DNA of 64,000 bases from Sphaerisporangium dianthi (GTDB lineage: Bacteria > Actinomycetota > Actinomycetes > Streptosporangiales > Streptosporangiaceae), in NCBI RefSeq assembly GCF_042654065.1, contig NZ_JBHSFP010000003.1, positions 124,001-188,000 on the forward strand. Reading direction: 5' to 3'. Shown in pieces: positions 1 through 8,606 of the stretch. The first letter of the stretch is position 1; each line of letters begins with the position of its first letter. Under the pieces are notes generated by a model. The model searched no databases and was not told the DNA's origin. It saw nothing but the letters and a program-made list of their open reading frames with translations. Made by a program: the position numbers and the translations under genes.

Positions 1-2346
1 GGCGCCGTCGGGGGAGGCGACGGTCAGCGCGGGCTGCTCCAGCCGCCAGTGGCCGCCCATCTCGAACACGCCCGCGCGCACCTTGGCGGTCGGCAGGACC
101 CAGGCGCTGTCATGGGAGCTGTCCGGCCACACACTGGAGGCGGTGTAGTCGTCGTCGGCGAGGCCACGGTAGAGGTCCAGGCGCACGCCGCTGAGGCTGG
201 TCGCCTTGGGGGCGACGGCGGTGATCCGGCGGGCCTTGCGCGCGTCGAAGGTGGCGGTGCGGTCCTGGTCGAGCCGGATGTCGGTGACGGCGAGCATGCC
301 GAGGCCCTTGGAGTGCGGCCCGTTGGCGCCCTCCAGTTCGGCGCTCAACCAGGCCGTGTAGGTGCCGTCCGGGATGCGCAGGTCGAGCGTGCCGGTCTCG
401 TCCAGCCAGATCGGGGCGAAGAAGTGCTCGCCGGTGAGGATCAGGTCGCCGCTCAGCGGCCGGCCGGAGCGGTCCTTGGCGGTGAGGGTGAGCGTGTGAC
501 GCTCGCCCTCCTTCGCGACGCCGATCATGGTGCGGGCGCGCACCGTGCCGCCGGCGTCGGTGGCCTCCACCGTGCCGTAGACCCTGGCGTCGACCGGCAC
601 CTCGTCCAGGTGGGCCGTCACCGTCACCGTGCCGGTGCCGTGCGCGGGCACGGTGATCTTCGAGGCCGACAGGGTGAAGGCGGCCTGCGGGGCGCCGGTG
701 AAGCGGGCGGCGAGGTCGAGGGTGACCGGGGCGTCGCCGGTGTTGGTGTAGGTCACCTCCTTGTCGCCGGTGGTGCCGGGCGCGGTCGGGTAGCCGTGGA
801 AGCCGGCGTACGCGCCGGTCGTGGCGAACACGGTCGCGCTGGTGGTGGCGGCGATGTCCAGCCGTCCGCTGCCGGCCTCGGCGACGGAGTAGGCCGGGGT
901 GGGCTTGGTCGTGCTGACCAGGGCGTCCTTCAGGCGCGGGCCGCTCCAGTCGGGGTGCTGGGCGGCGAGCAGCGCGGCGGCCCCCGCGACGTGCGGGGTG
1001 GCCATGGAGGTGCCGCTCATCGTCTGGTAGAAGCCCTCGCCTTCGATCGCGTACTGCGAGCGCGCGGCGAGGATGTCGACCCCGGGGGCGGTGAGCTCGG
1101 GCTTGAGCCCGCCGTCGCCGGGGCGCGGTCCCCGGCTGGAGAACGAGGCGAGCGCGTCGGAGGAGTCGACCGCGCCGACGGCCAGGGCCGCGTCGGCCGC
1201 GGCCGGGGTCGAGACGGTGTAGTCGCCGCCGGCGTTGCCCGCGGCGATGACGAACAGCGCACCGGTCTCGGCGCTCAGCTCGTTGACGGCCATGCTGAGC
1301 GGGTCGGTGCCGTCGGAGGGCCCGGCGCCGAGGCTCATGCTGATGATCTTGGCGTGCCGATCCCGTGCGGCCCATTCCATTCCGGCCAGCACCCAGGAGT
1401 CCAGGCCGCCGCCGTCGTTGTCCAGCACCTTGCCGATGTGCAGCCGGGCGCCGGGCGCGACGCCCTTCTCCTCGCCGCCCGAGGCGGCGCCGGTGCCGGC
1501 GATGGTGGAGGCGACGTGCGTGCCGTGGCCCTTGCCGTCCTCGACGGACTGGCCGGGCACGAAGCTCTGGCTGTCGATGATCTGGCCGGCCAGGTCCGGG
1601 TGGCCGGTGTCGATCCCGGTGTCCAGGACGGCCACCTCGACGCCCTTGCCGGTGTTGCCGCCTGCCCACACCTTGGGGGCGCCGATCTGGGCGGTGCTGG
1701 TGGAGAGGTCGGCCCGCACCTTGCCGTCGAGCCACACCTTGGCGATGCCGCCCGCCAGGGAGCCCTGGCCGGCGGCGCGCTCGGACGGGGAGGGGAGGGT
1801 GGCGCCCTTGGTGAGCGAGGCCCAGAACCCGGCCGAGCGGTCGGCGTCCACCGCCGCGCCCTGGATGCTGCTCAGCGCGCGCACCTGCCGCGCGCCCTGG
1901 GGCAGCGCCGCGGTGCGGGACCGGGTGGCGGCGTCGGTGTAGGAGACGATGAGCGGCAGGCGGGAGCGGTGCGCGTCGTCGTAGCCGTCGGCCAGCAACC
2001 GGGTGACGTTGAACAGGCCCTGGTCCAGCAGCCCGGCGGCCACGTAGCGCAGCGTGGAGCGCGGGTAGACGTAGACCTCGCCCTTGTCGGCGTGGGTGAC
2101 GACGTCGGCCGGGCGGCCGTCCGGGCTCAGCACCGTGCGGGTCTCGGTGCCGTCGGGCGCGGTGCCGACGGTCACCTTGTCACCGTTGATCAGCGTGACC
2201 GTGCGCCCGGGGGCGGTGCGGGCCGGCTCGGGCGCGGCGGCGGGAGCCGCGGCGGTGGAGGCGCCGGCGGGCGGGACCGCAGCGAGCGCCGCGAGCGCGG
2301 CGGCCAGCGCCACCAGCGCGCGTCCCCGTGAGGGAGGGAAGGACAA
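1..2346 (-). CDS. Secreted subtilisin-like serine peptidase (S8), C-terminus beyond window
   Basis: The minus-strand frame is open from a TTG at 2346 to the left edge, so about 782 residues are visible and the C-terminus is missing. The N-terminus has an Arg-containing start and an Ala/Leu-rich hydrophobic core ending near Ala-Ser-Thr, a Sec-type signal peptide. A prodomain of about 180 residues follows. The catalytic triad is readable: Asp242 in VAVLDTGID, His274 in GHGTHVA and Ser447 in SGTSMATPH, with the oxyanion Asn in AAGNAGG. More than 300 residues of beta-rich sequence follow Ser447, as in large actinobacterial S8 proteases with accessory domains. No ATG or GTG lies between the upstream in-frame TAG and the signal sequence, which is why TTG was chosen. 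The likely role is extracellular protein degradation; substrate unknown. Confidence 0.9.
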   Translation of the reverse strand, partial: MSFPPSRGRALVALAAALAALAAVPPAGASTAAAPAAAPEPARTAPGRTVTLINGDKVTVGTAPDGTETRTVLSPDGRPADVVTHADKGEVYVYPRSTLRYVAAGLLDQGLFNVTRLLADGYDDAHRSRLPLIVSYTDAATRSRTAALPQGARQVRALSSIQGAAVDADRSAGFWASLTKGATLPSPSERAAGQGSLAGGIAKVWLDGKVRADLSTSTAQIGAPKVWAGGNTGKGVEVAVLDTGIDTGHPDLAGQIIDSQSFVPGQSVEDGKGHGTHVASTIAGTGAASGGEEKGVAPGARLHIGKVLDNDGGGLDSWVLAGMEWAARDRHAKIISMSLGAGPSDGTDPLSMAVNELSAETGALFVIAAGNAGGDYTVSTPAAADAALAVGAVDSSDALASFSSRGPRPGDGGLKPELTAPGVDILAARSQYAIEGEGFYQTMSGTSMATPHVAGAAALLAAQHPDWSGPRLKDALVSTTKPTPAYSVAEAGSGRLDIAATTSATVFATTGAYAGFHGYPTAPGTTGDKEVTYTNTGDAPVTLDLAARFTGAPQAAFTLSASKITVPAHGTGTVTVTAHLDEVPVDARVYGTVEATDAGGTVRARTMIGVAKEGERHTLTLTAKDRSGRPLSGDLILTGEHFFAPIWLDETGTLDLRIPDGTYTAWLSAELEGANGPHSKGLGMLAVTDIRLDQDRTATFDARKARRITAVAPKATSLSGVRLDLYRGLADDDYTASSVWPDSSHDSAWVLPTAKVRAGVFEMGGHWRLEQPALTVASPDGA

Positions 2347-2522
2347 GGGAACCCCAATGCTAAGAGTGCAGCGAGATCCCTAGATTGTGGACAGCCGCCG
2401 GAGGTTTCGGTCCTGTTCGGCTCTGGCGCATTTGTGCCATGTCGCATTTGCGAAGGCCCTGGCCGTCCACGCGACGCCGCCGCCCGGCGCCAGGGGGGTG
2501 AGCGCCCGGCGATCATGCCGGC

Positions 2523-3458
2523 TCACGAGATCATGGCCGTCGCGATCTCCCACAGGCGTCCGGCGCCGGCCGGGTCCAGGGCGAAGGGGGCGACGCCGCC
2601 GCCGAACATGGGCGGGCGCTCCCGCAGCACAGGGGCCTCGGCGCAGTCCTCGAAGTAGCGGCCGCCCACCCCGGCGAGCAGCGGCGAGGCCGCGCACAGC
2701 ACCGACGTGGCCGCGCCCTGCGCGAGGGTCTTGCGGCGCTCGGGCGGCGTCCTCAGCCCGCCCGTGTGCTGCTGCAGGTTCGTGGCGATCGCTCCGGGGT
2801 TCACCGCGTTGGCGAAGATGCCCTCGCCGGACCAGCGGCGGGTGACCTCCACCGCCAGCAGCACGTCGGCCGTCTTGGACTCCCCGTACGCGCCGATCGG
2901 GTCGTAGGGGCGGAAGCGGTGGTCCAGGTCGTCGAAGACCAGCGGGCAGTAGGTGTGGGCGTTCGAGCTGAGGGAGACGACGCGTGCGCCCCCGGCCCGG
3001 GCGAGCGCGCCGTGCAACCGGGTGGTGAGGGCGAAGTGCCCGAGGAAGTTCACCGCGAACTGCATCTCGCGCCCCTCGGCGGTGCGGGTGAGCTCCGGCA
3101 GCGCCATGATCCCCGCGTTGTTGACGAGCATGTGCAGCGGCCCGTCCCAGGCGGCGGCGAACCCCCGCACCGAGGCCAGGTCGGCGAGGTCCAGCCGGCC
3201 GGCGGCGACGTCCTTGTTGCCCGTCGCCTCCGAGATCCGGGCGGCGGCCCGCTCGCCCGCCGCGACGTCGCGCACGCCGAGCACGACGGAGGCTCCGGCG
3301 GCGGCGAGGGCGCGGGCCGTCTCGGCGCCCACGCCCGAGGTGGCGCCGGTGACCAGCGCGCGGGCGCCGGAGAGGTCCACCCCGGAGAGGACCTCGTCGG
3401 CCGTCGAGGCGAATCCGAAGGGTGTGCGCAAGGTCTGCGTCATGGAGTTCTGAGTCAT
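2523..3458 (-). CDS. Short-chain dehydrogenase/reductase (SDR) family oxidoreductase
   Basis: 311 residues, classical-to-extended SDR length. The Rossmann cofactor motif TGATSGVG lies at residues 37-44, NNAG at 113-116 and the catalytic YGESK (YxxxK) at 191-195, with the partner serine in the SLSSNAH strand near 163. This arrangement resembles the retinol dehydrogenase/WW-oxidoreductase-like SDRs, which reduce or oxidise alcohols and ketones with NAD(P); the substrate cannot be told. The gene is divergent from an XRE/MmyB-type regulator at 3626, a pairing common in actinomycetes where the regulator controls the neighbouring SDR. A second in-frame ATG six codons downstream is an alternative start. 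Confidence 0.9.
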   Translation of the reverse strand: MTQNSMTQTLRTPFGFASTADEVLSGVDLSGARALVTGATSGVGAETARALAAAGASVVLGVRDVAAGERAAARISEATGNKDVAAGRLDLADLASVRGFAAAWDGPLHMLVNNAGIMALPELTRTAEGREMQFAVNFLGHFALTTRLHGALARAGGARVVSLSSNAHTYCPLVFDDLDHRFRPYDPIGAYGESKTADVLLAVEVTRRWSGEGIFANAVNPGAIATNLQQHTGGLRTPPERRKTLAQGAATSVLCAASPLLAGVGGRYFEDCAEAPVLRERPPMFGGGVAPFALDPAGAGRLWEIATAMIS

Positions 3459-3625
3459 GCGGCCGATCCTGCCGCCGGGCCGTCACCGGAGGTTAGACCC
3501 TGCCGGCCCTGGTACCGGCAGGGACAGGATGAACTCCGCCTGACCGTCACGGACGGTCAGGCCTTGGTGACACCGGTGCCGGCGGGGACGGGATGAACTC
3601 CGCGCCGTCGCCTACCCTGGGGGCC
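3459..3625. promoter_or_regulatory. Divergent control region with inverted and direct repeats
   Basis: This region separates the SDR gene from the regulator gene. CTGACCGT and ACGGTCAG form 8-bp arms around a 5-nt centre at 3540-3560. Flanking it is an exact 13-bp direct repeat, GGATGAACTCCGC, at 3527-3539 and 3591-3603, within two longer imperfect copies that also share the CCGG(C/T)-containing sequence upstream. TACCCT at 3613-3618 sits seven bases before the ATG at 3626, the spacing of an actinobacterial leaderless promoter. That the regulator binds these repeats is an inference. Confidence 0.55.
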
Positions 3626-4573
3626 ATGGCGACCAGCAGCAGACTCGGCGACTACCTGCGCGTCCGCCGCGAGCGCCTGCGGCCGCAGGACGCCGGCCTG
3701 CCCGCGGGGCCGCGCCGGCGGGTGCCCGGGCTCCGGCGCGAGGAGGTCGCGCTGCTCGCGGGCATCAGCGTCGAGTACTACCTGCGCCTGGAACAGGGCC
3801 GCGACCAGCACCCCTCCGACCAGGTGCTCGACGGCATCGCCCGCGCCCTGCACCTGGACGCCGACGCCGAGGCCTACCTGCGCGAGCTCGCGCGGCCGGT
3901 GCGCGCCGCCCAGCGCCGTCCCGCCGCCCGGCCCGAGCGGGTCGGCGCGGGCGTCCGGGGCCTCATCGACCAGTGGGCGACCACGCCCGCCCTCGTCCAC
4001 GGCGTGTCCATGACCACGCTGGCCGCCAATCCGATCGCCGTCGCCCTCAGCCGCTTCTTCGCGCCGGGGGTCAACAGCCTGCGCGCCGCGTTCCTGGAAC
4101 CGGAGATGCGCGAGTTCTACCGTGATTGGGACGACATGACGGCCAAGGCGGTCGCCTACCTGCGCTCGGTGATCGGCGCCGCCGACGACCCGCGGCTCGT
4201 CGAGCTGGTCGGCGAGCTGAGCCTGCGCAGCGAGCGCTTCCGGACGCTCTGGGCCCGCCAGGACGTGCGTCAGAAGACCAGCGGGGTCAGCCGAGTGCTC
4301 CACCCGCAGGTCGGCCCGCTGGACCTCCACTACGAGAAGCTGGCGCTGCCGGGGACCTCCGGCCAGATGCTGGTCACCTACCACGCCGAGCCGGGCTCCC
4401 CCTCCCACGAGCGCCTCCAGCTCCTCGCCCACCTGGCCGCCCGCCCCTCCTCCCCTCGCCCCGCCGAAGGCCCGTCCCGGCCGCAGGACCTCGCCGCCGA
4501 AGACCCGGCGCCGCCCCGGCGTCCCTCGCGCGGCCCGGCCTCCGGGCGCCCGTCCCCGCCGCGATCGTCCTGA
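3626..4573 (+). CDS. XRE-family transcriptional regulator with MmyB-like ligand-binding domain
   Basis: 315 residues from the chosen ATG. An HTH_31-type helix-turn-helix spans about residues 7-80, with the typical VPGLRREEVALLAGIS and SVEYYLRLEQGRD sequences. A C-terminal alpha/beta domain of the MmyB-like ligand-binding type spans about 95-265, recognisable from the DWDDMTAKAVAYLR and VRQKTSGVSRVLHPQVG stretches and the closing LVTYHAEPGSPSHERLQLL. A Pro/Arg-rich tail of about 45 residues follows. An upstream in-frame ATG at 3593 would add 11 residues of no family similarity and lies in the repeat region, so 3626 is preferred. It probably regulates itself and the divergent SDR gene, with a small lipophilic ligand suspected for this family. 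Confidence 0.88.
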   Translation: MATSSRLGDYLRVRRERLRPQDAGLPAGPRRRVPGLRREEVALLAGISVEYYLRLEQGRDQHPSDQVLDGIARALHLDADAEAYLRELARPVRAAQRRPAARPERVGAGVRGLIDQWATTPALVHGVSMTTLAANPIAVALSRFFAPGVNSLRAAFLEPEMREFYRDWDDMTAKAVAYLRSVIGAADDPRLVELVGELSLRSERFRTLWARQDVRQKTSGVSRVLHPQVGPLDLHYEKLALPGTSGQMLVTYHAEPGSPSHERLQLLAHLAARPSSPRPAEGPSRPQDLAAEDPAPPRRPSRGPASGRPSPPRSS

Positions 4574-4635
4574 CTCCGGGCGCCCACGGCCCCCGGCTCG
4601 GCGCCGGCGCTACCGTGGGGCCGGAGGAGGGGACG

Positions 4636-5640
4636 ATGCCGGGGATCAGCGAGGGGCCGTACTTCGAGGAGCTGGCGGCCGGACAGGTGTTCGGGGACGC
4701 GCCGGGGGTGACCCTCACCGAGGGGCTGGCGGCGGCGCACCAGGCGATCGTCGGCGACCGGCTCAGGCTGCCGCTGGACGCGCACCTGGCCCGGGAGGTC
4801 ACGGGCGCGGGGACGCCGGCCCATCCGGCGCTGGTGTGGGACGTGGCGATCGGCCAGTCCACCCTGGTCACCCACCACGTCAAGGCGAACCTGTTCTACC
4901 GGGGCCTGGTCTTGCGCCGGATGCCGCTGATCGGCGACACGTTGCGCACCTCCACCGAGGTGGTGGCCCTGCGGCAGAACCGGCCGAGGCCGGGCCGCCG
5001 CCCCACCGGCCTCGCGGCCCTGCGCATCACGACGGCCGACCAGGACGGCCGGCCGGTGCTGGACTTCTGGCGGTGCGCGATGATCCCCCTGCGCGACCCT
5101 GACACGCGCACCGGCCACGACGCCGACCTCGGCCGGGTGGGCGAGGAGGCCGGCGACGCCGGCCTTCTCGCGGCCGCCGGTCGGCTGCTGGCCGGCTGGC
5201 GGCCCGGCCGGTTCAGGGAACTTGCCGGAGGCCGTCACTTCGCCGACGTGGCCGAGGGCGAGCGGTGGGAGGTCGGCGGCGGGGACGTGGTGTCCTGCGC
5301 GCCCGAACTGGCCAGACTGACGGGCAACGTGGCGCAGGTGCACCACGACGCGCGGGCGGCGGGCGGCGCGCGGCTGGTCTACGGCGGGCACACGATCGGC
5401 CTGGCCCTGTCCCAGGCCGCCCGCGCCCTGCCCAACCTCGTCACGGTCGTGGCCTGGCACGGCTGCGACCACCTCGGCCCGGTGCACGAGGGCGACACGC
5501 TGTCCAGCGAGATCAGCGTGGAACGCCGCCAGGAGCTCCCCGGCGGCGGAGGGCTGGTCCACCTGCGCTCCCTGGTCACAAAGCCCGGCGCCGAACCCTC
5601 CGGCGTCCTCGACTGGCGTTTCGTCGCCGTCATGGCGTGA
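4636..5640 (+). CDS. MaoC-like double-hotdog dehydratase/hydratase
   Basis: 334 residues. Start ATG 4636 is preceded by GGAGGAGGGG and, further up, a TACCGT -10-like box. The protein has two tandem hotdog folds: an N-terminal half with PYFEELAAGQVF and AIVGDRLRLPLD, and a C-terminal half with HFADVAEGERW, NVAQVHHD and YGGHTIGLALSQ. The family includes (R)-specific enoyl-CoA hydratases and mesaconyl- or beta-methylmalyl-CoA dehydratases; the D/H hydratase dyad is not obvious enough to name a substrate. It lies just downstream of the XRE regulator on the same strand. Its 3' end overlaps the convergent HerA-like gene by 11 bp, so the two transcripts must collide or terminate inside each other. 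Confidence 0.8.
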   Translation: MPGISEGPYFEELAAGQVFGDAPGVTLTEGLAAAHQAIVGDRLRLPLDAHLAREVTGAGTPAHPALVWDVAIGQSTLVTHHVKANLFYRGLVLRRMPLIGDTLRTSTEVVALRQNRPRPGRRPTGLAALRITTADQDGRPVLDFWRCAMIPLRDPDTRTGHDADLGRVGEEAGDAGLLAAAGRLLAGWRPGRFRELAGGRHFADVAEGERWEVGGGDVVSCAPELARLTGNVAQVHHDARAAGGARLVYGGHTIGLALSQAARALPNLVTVVAWHGCDHLGPVHEGDTLSSEISVERRQELPGGGGLVHLRSLVTKPGAEPSGVLDWRFVAVMA

Positions 5641-7825
5641 GATCACGTCCGGCGGGACAGGCCGGCGAGGTCCGTTCGACGATCTCCATTCGGGTGGGTT
5701 CGGGGTGTCGGGGGCTGATGAAGACGACCTCGCGGCGGTCGGTCTCCTCGGCGAGCCTTGCCAGGTGGGATGTGCCTTCGGCGTCCAGGCCGATCGAGGT
5801 GGCCGCCGCCGCGCGTTCCCCGCCGTGGACCACCCGTTGAATGATCTTCGTGCCGGTGTTCACGATGAGGCCGTCGGAGACGGCGAGCAGGCTCTGGTCG
5901 GCGAACACCAGGCCAAGCCCGTCCGCGCGCGCCTCGGCGACCATCTGGTCGACGAAGGTGGTGAGGGCATCGCGGGCCGACAGCAACTCGCCGCCGGGGA
6001 CGGCTCCCGCGGGTGCCAGGCGGTGCGCCTCGTCGATCACGGCGAGGTGGCGCAGATCCTCGTCCTGATCGCCTCGCGCCGCCCGTTCGACGGCCTCGCT
6101 GCGGTAGTGCCCGCACAACAAGGCGAACAGCAGGAGCGTGAGGGTGACGCGCTCGTCGTCGCAGAAACCCGCACCCAGTTCGACCAGGATCCGCCGGTTC
6201 CACCATCTCCTGGCGGACCGCACCGCGGTGAGCCCGCGCGTCGCCTCCGGCTCGCCGCCGCCGAACACCCGGTAGAGGGCGCTCTTGCGCAGCCCTTCCC
6301 AACGTTGCGCGAAATGCCCTTCGGTGTCGCGGAACCACTCGGTGGAGAACTCCTCCGGCCCCTTGATCGTCTTCAGGAACTCAGGCGAGATCGCGATCAG
6401 GTCGTCGATGACCGGGATCTGGTCGCGGTGCCGCAGCAGGTGCTCGCCCGTCACCCCGAGGAAGTGGTTCCAGGCGCGCTCCTCGTCGCCGCACTCGGGG
6501 CACGCCTTCAAATGGCGGTCCCGGTAGAGGTGCCTGACCATCGAGCCGAGCAGGTCGAACGCGACCCGGTTGGTGGGGAACATCAGCGCGAGCGCCTGGG
6601 TGACGAGCTCGCAGTGCTGGTAGGCGCTGCCCTGCGGTGCCGGGAGGAAGGGATTGAACCGGACGGACTGATCACCGGACGCGAAGTCGATCCGGACCGC
6701 CCCGATCGCCTTCGCCACCCGCGCGAAGCGGCCCTGCAGCGGATCGATCAGCGTGATCGGCACGGCCGGCTCGGCGAACGCGGCGACCTCCTCGGTCACG
6801 TTGCCGATCGTGGTGGTCTTGCCGGAACCGGTCGTCCCGGTCACGAACATGTGCCGGGTCAGGCTCACCGCGGGCACCGTCACCGGCCGTCCGAGGACGA
6901 ATCCGATGACGACCTCCCGCGCACCGGCCGCGCCGCCGGTCATCGCGAAGGGTATTCCCGTCGCCGCGTAGGAGGGCATCCGCGAGGGCGTGTCGATCCG
7001 GAGATAGGGCGGGAACGCCAGCAGGCCGGCCTCCTCGGGCGCGAACCCGGAGGCGCGCCGCTCGAGGTGACCGTCGACGGAGGGAGAGCCGCCGAGGCCC
7101 AGCTGCCTGCCGGCGTCGTCGACGGTCAGGGGCGTCAGCGGCAGATCGCGCAGCAGCGCGCCGTTCCGCCCCCGCATCGACGGCGACGTCGACACGGTGA
7201 CCGCGACGAGTGGCGCCCCGACCGCCAGCGACCGCAGCTGACCGGTCGACGCGGGGTCGAGCCGTGCGGCCGGCATCGCGTCCAAAGCGTCGAGGGAGAC
7301 GCCGGAGTATGACTGCTCGAACTCATCGGACCACTGCCGGGCGAACCGGACGTGGACGCACCCGCCGATCTCGGCCAGGCGCTGGAGGGTCGGGGCCCAG
7401 CGGGTCGACCGCTCCTCCGCGACCAGCGGCTCGGCGATCGGGACCCGGTAGCGGACGCCGTCCTCCGGCTTCTCCGGCAGCAGCGCCGTCCGGGCGGTCC
7501 CACCGCCGACGACGACCGCGCGCATCCTCCGGTAGACCTGTGAACCATCGCCCGCGCAGGCGCAGGACGTCACCGGAACCGGTCCGGCCAGCCGGAGGAA
7601 CTCGGCGGCGTCGCCCAGCTCGTCGCCGAGGTCGTAGCCGTCCGGCACCTCGTAGCCGAAGCGTGCCCGGCCGTCGCCGTCGCTCCACATCCGGATCGCG
7701 AGATCGTGCAGGGACAGAGCGAACCGGGTGAACCCGGCGTAGCCTTCTCTGGCCCGCTCGGCCAGCCGCGGAGCCCGCACCAGATCGAACCGCGGCACCG
7801 CGACCACCTCGAACAGCGCCGGCAT
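5630..7825 (-). CDS. HerA/FtsK-like (DUF87-type) P-loop ATPase, last gene of the five-gene system
   Basis: 731 residues. The start ATG at 7825 lies one base after the stop of the coiled-coil gene, and the in-frame ATG 20 codons earlier lies inside that gene. The N-terminal 300 residues are beta-rich and unrecognised. Walker A GTTGSGKT is at 330-337 and Walker B LAVIDEAHR ends at Asp598-Glu599, followed by a GLVFADQSLL sensor-like segment and an arginine-containing RVVHGGERAA segment. CPEC near residue 442 could bind metal but only two Cys are present. HerA-type ATPases are hexameric motors acting on DNA or in conjugative and antiphage complexes, usually with a nuclease such as NurA, DUF4297 or Sir2. 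No nuclease gene is adjacent, so the partner is probably one of the upstream operon products. Confidence 0.82.
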   Translation of the reverse strand: MPALFEVVAVPRFDLVRAPRLAERAREGYAGFTRFALSLHDLAIRMWSDGDGRARFGYEVPDGYDLGDELGDAAEFLRLAGPVPVTSCACAGDGSQVYRRMRAVVVGGGTARTALLPEKPEDGVRYRVPIAEPLVAEERSTRWAPTLQRLAEIGGCVHVRFARQWSDEFEQSYSGVSLDALDAMPAARLDPASTGQLRSLAVGAPLVAVTVSTSPSMRGRNGALLRDLPLTPLTVDDAGRQLGLGGSPSVDGHLERRASGFAPEEAGLLAFPPYLRIDTPSRMPSYAATGIPFAMTGGAAGAREVVIGFVLGRPVTVPAVSLTRHMFVTGTTGSGKTTTIGNVTEEVAAFAEPAVPITLIDPLQGRFARVAKAIGAVRIDFASGDQSVRFNPFLPAPQGSAYQHCELVTQALALMFPTNRVAFDLLGSMVRHLYRDRHLKACPECGDEERAWNHFLGVTGEHLLRHRDQIPVIDDLIAISPEFLKTIKGPEEFSTEWFRDTEGHFAQRWEGLRKSALYRVFGGGEPEATRGLTAVRSARRWWNRRILVELGAGFCDDERVTLTLLLFALLCGHYRSEAVERAARGDQDEDLRHLAVIDEAHRLAPAGAVPGGELLSARDALTTFVDQMVAEARADGLGLVFADQSLLAVSDGLIVNTGTKIIQRVVHGGERAAAATSIGLDAEGTSHLARLAEETDRREVVFISPRHPEPTRMEIVERTSPACPAGRDLTP

Positions 7826-7826
7826 C

Positions 7827-8606
7827 TCAGGCGATCCAGCCGCTGAGGATCGCGGCCCACGCCAGGACGGCGCCGAGCGCACCACCGGCGATGGCGGCGA
7901 AGACCCCGAGCGCGAGCCGCCCCGCCGACCCCGGTGCGAACCGGCCGGGCTTCTGGTCGGCCCGGACGCGCAACGCCGTGGTCTCCTGCCGGAGGGCTTC
8001 GAGCGTCACCTGGATCTGCGCGAGCGCCGCCCGCATCCCCACGACATGTCCGTCCAGGCCCGTCATGCGCCTCTCGGCCCCGTCAAGCCGCTCGACGGTC
8101 GCGGGCGAGGCCTCCGCCAGCCGGTACACGTCGCTCGCGAGCCCGACGAGCGTCGAGTTCAACCGGAACCCGAGATCGTCGAGCTTCGCGTCGAACCCGG
8201 CCGCCTGCCGCCCGGACGACTCCGCCCCCGCCGATGCCTCGGCCCGCGCCGCCCGCGTCTCAGCCGTGAGCCCTTTCAGCAGCTCGGTGAGATCGCCCTG
8301 TCCCGCCGATGCCTCGGCCCGCGCCGCCCGCGTCTCAGCCGCGAGCCCTTTCAGCAGCTCGGCCAGATCGCCCTGACCCGCCGAGAACTCGGTCGCGGAG
8401 TCCGACTGGGCCTCGATGAGCTCGTCCAGGCGTCCGTTGACCCGGTCGATCGCGCCGCCCATCATCCGGTCCCGGTCGGCGAGCCCGTCGGTGAGCTCCT
8501 CCAGCCGACCGTCGATCTCCTGCCGCACCGCTTCGACCGGAGGCCGCATGACCGCCTCCACCACGGAGCGGAAGGTCAGGAAGCCAGGGTTCCCGCTGTC
8601 CGTCAT
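7827..8606 (-). CDS. Coiled-coil protein with internal 25-residue repeat and C-terminal membrane anchor
   Basis: 259 residues. The start ATG overlaps the stop of the preceding GTPase-like gene by four bases (ATGA). Most of the chain is heptad-like helix (IDGRLEELTDGL, DRVNGRLDELIEAQ). Residues about 75-125 contain two nearly identical 25-residue units with the core GQGDL(A/T)ELLKGL and ETRAARAEAS. The C-terminus holds one hydrophobic segment at about 228-258 (LALGVFAAIAGGALGAVLAW) after a basic, Pro-containing linker, so it is a tail-anchored or single-pass protein with a long cytoplasmic stalk. No family was recognised. Its place between GTPase-like and HerA-like genes suggests a membrane scaffold for the complex. 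Confidence 0.75.
   Translation of the reverse strand: MTDSGNPGFLTFRSVVEAVMRPPVEAVRQEIDGRLEELTDGLADRDRMMGGAIDRVNGRLDELIEAQSDSATEFSAGQGDLAELLKGLAAETRAARAEASAGQGDLTELLKGLTAETRAARAEASAGAESSGRQAAGFDAKLDDLGFRLNSTLVGLASDVYRLAEASPATVERLDGAERRMTGLDGHVVGMRAALAQIQVTLEALRQETTALRVRADQKPGRFAPGSAGRLALGVFAAIAGGALGAVLAWAAILSGWIA
8230..8379. repeat. Two tandem 75-bp repeats inside the coiled-coil gene
   Basis: Units 8230-8304 and 8305-8379 both begin GCCGATGCCTCGG and differ at only a few bases. The 75-bp period keeps the frame and adds a 25-residue helical unit, so stalk length could vary by unequal recombination. Confidence 0.9.

Noticed and set aside
49..2331. A 760-codon plus-strand frame over the protease gene
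   Set aside because: It has no motifs and mirrors the codon bias of the minus-strand S8 protease, whose triad is intact.
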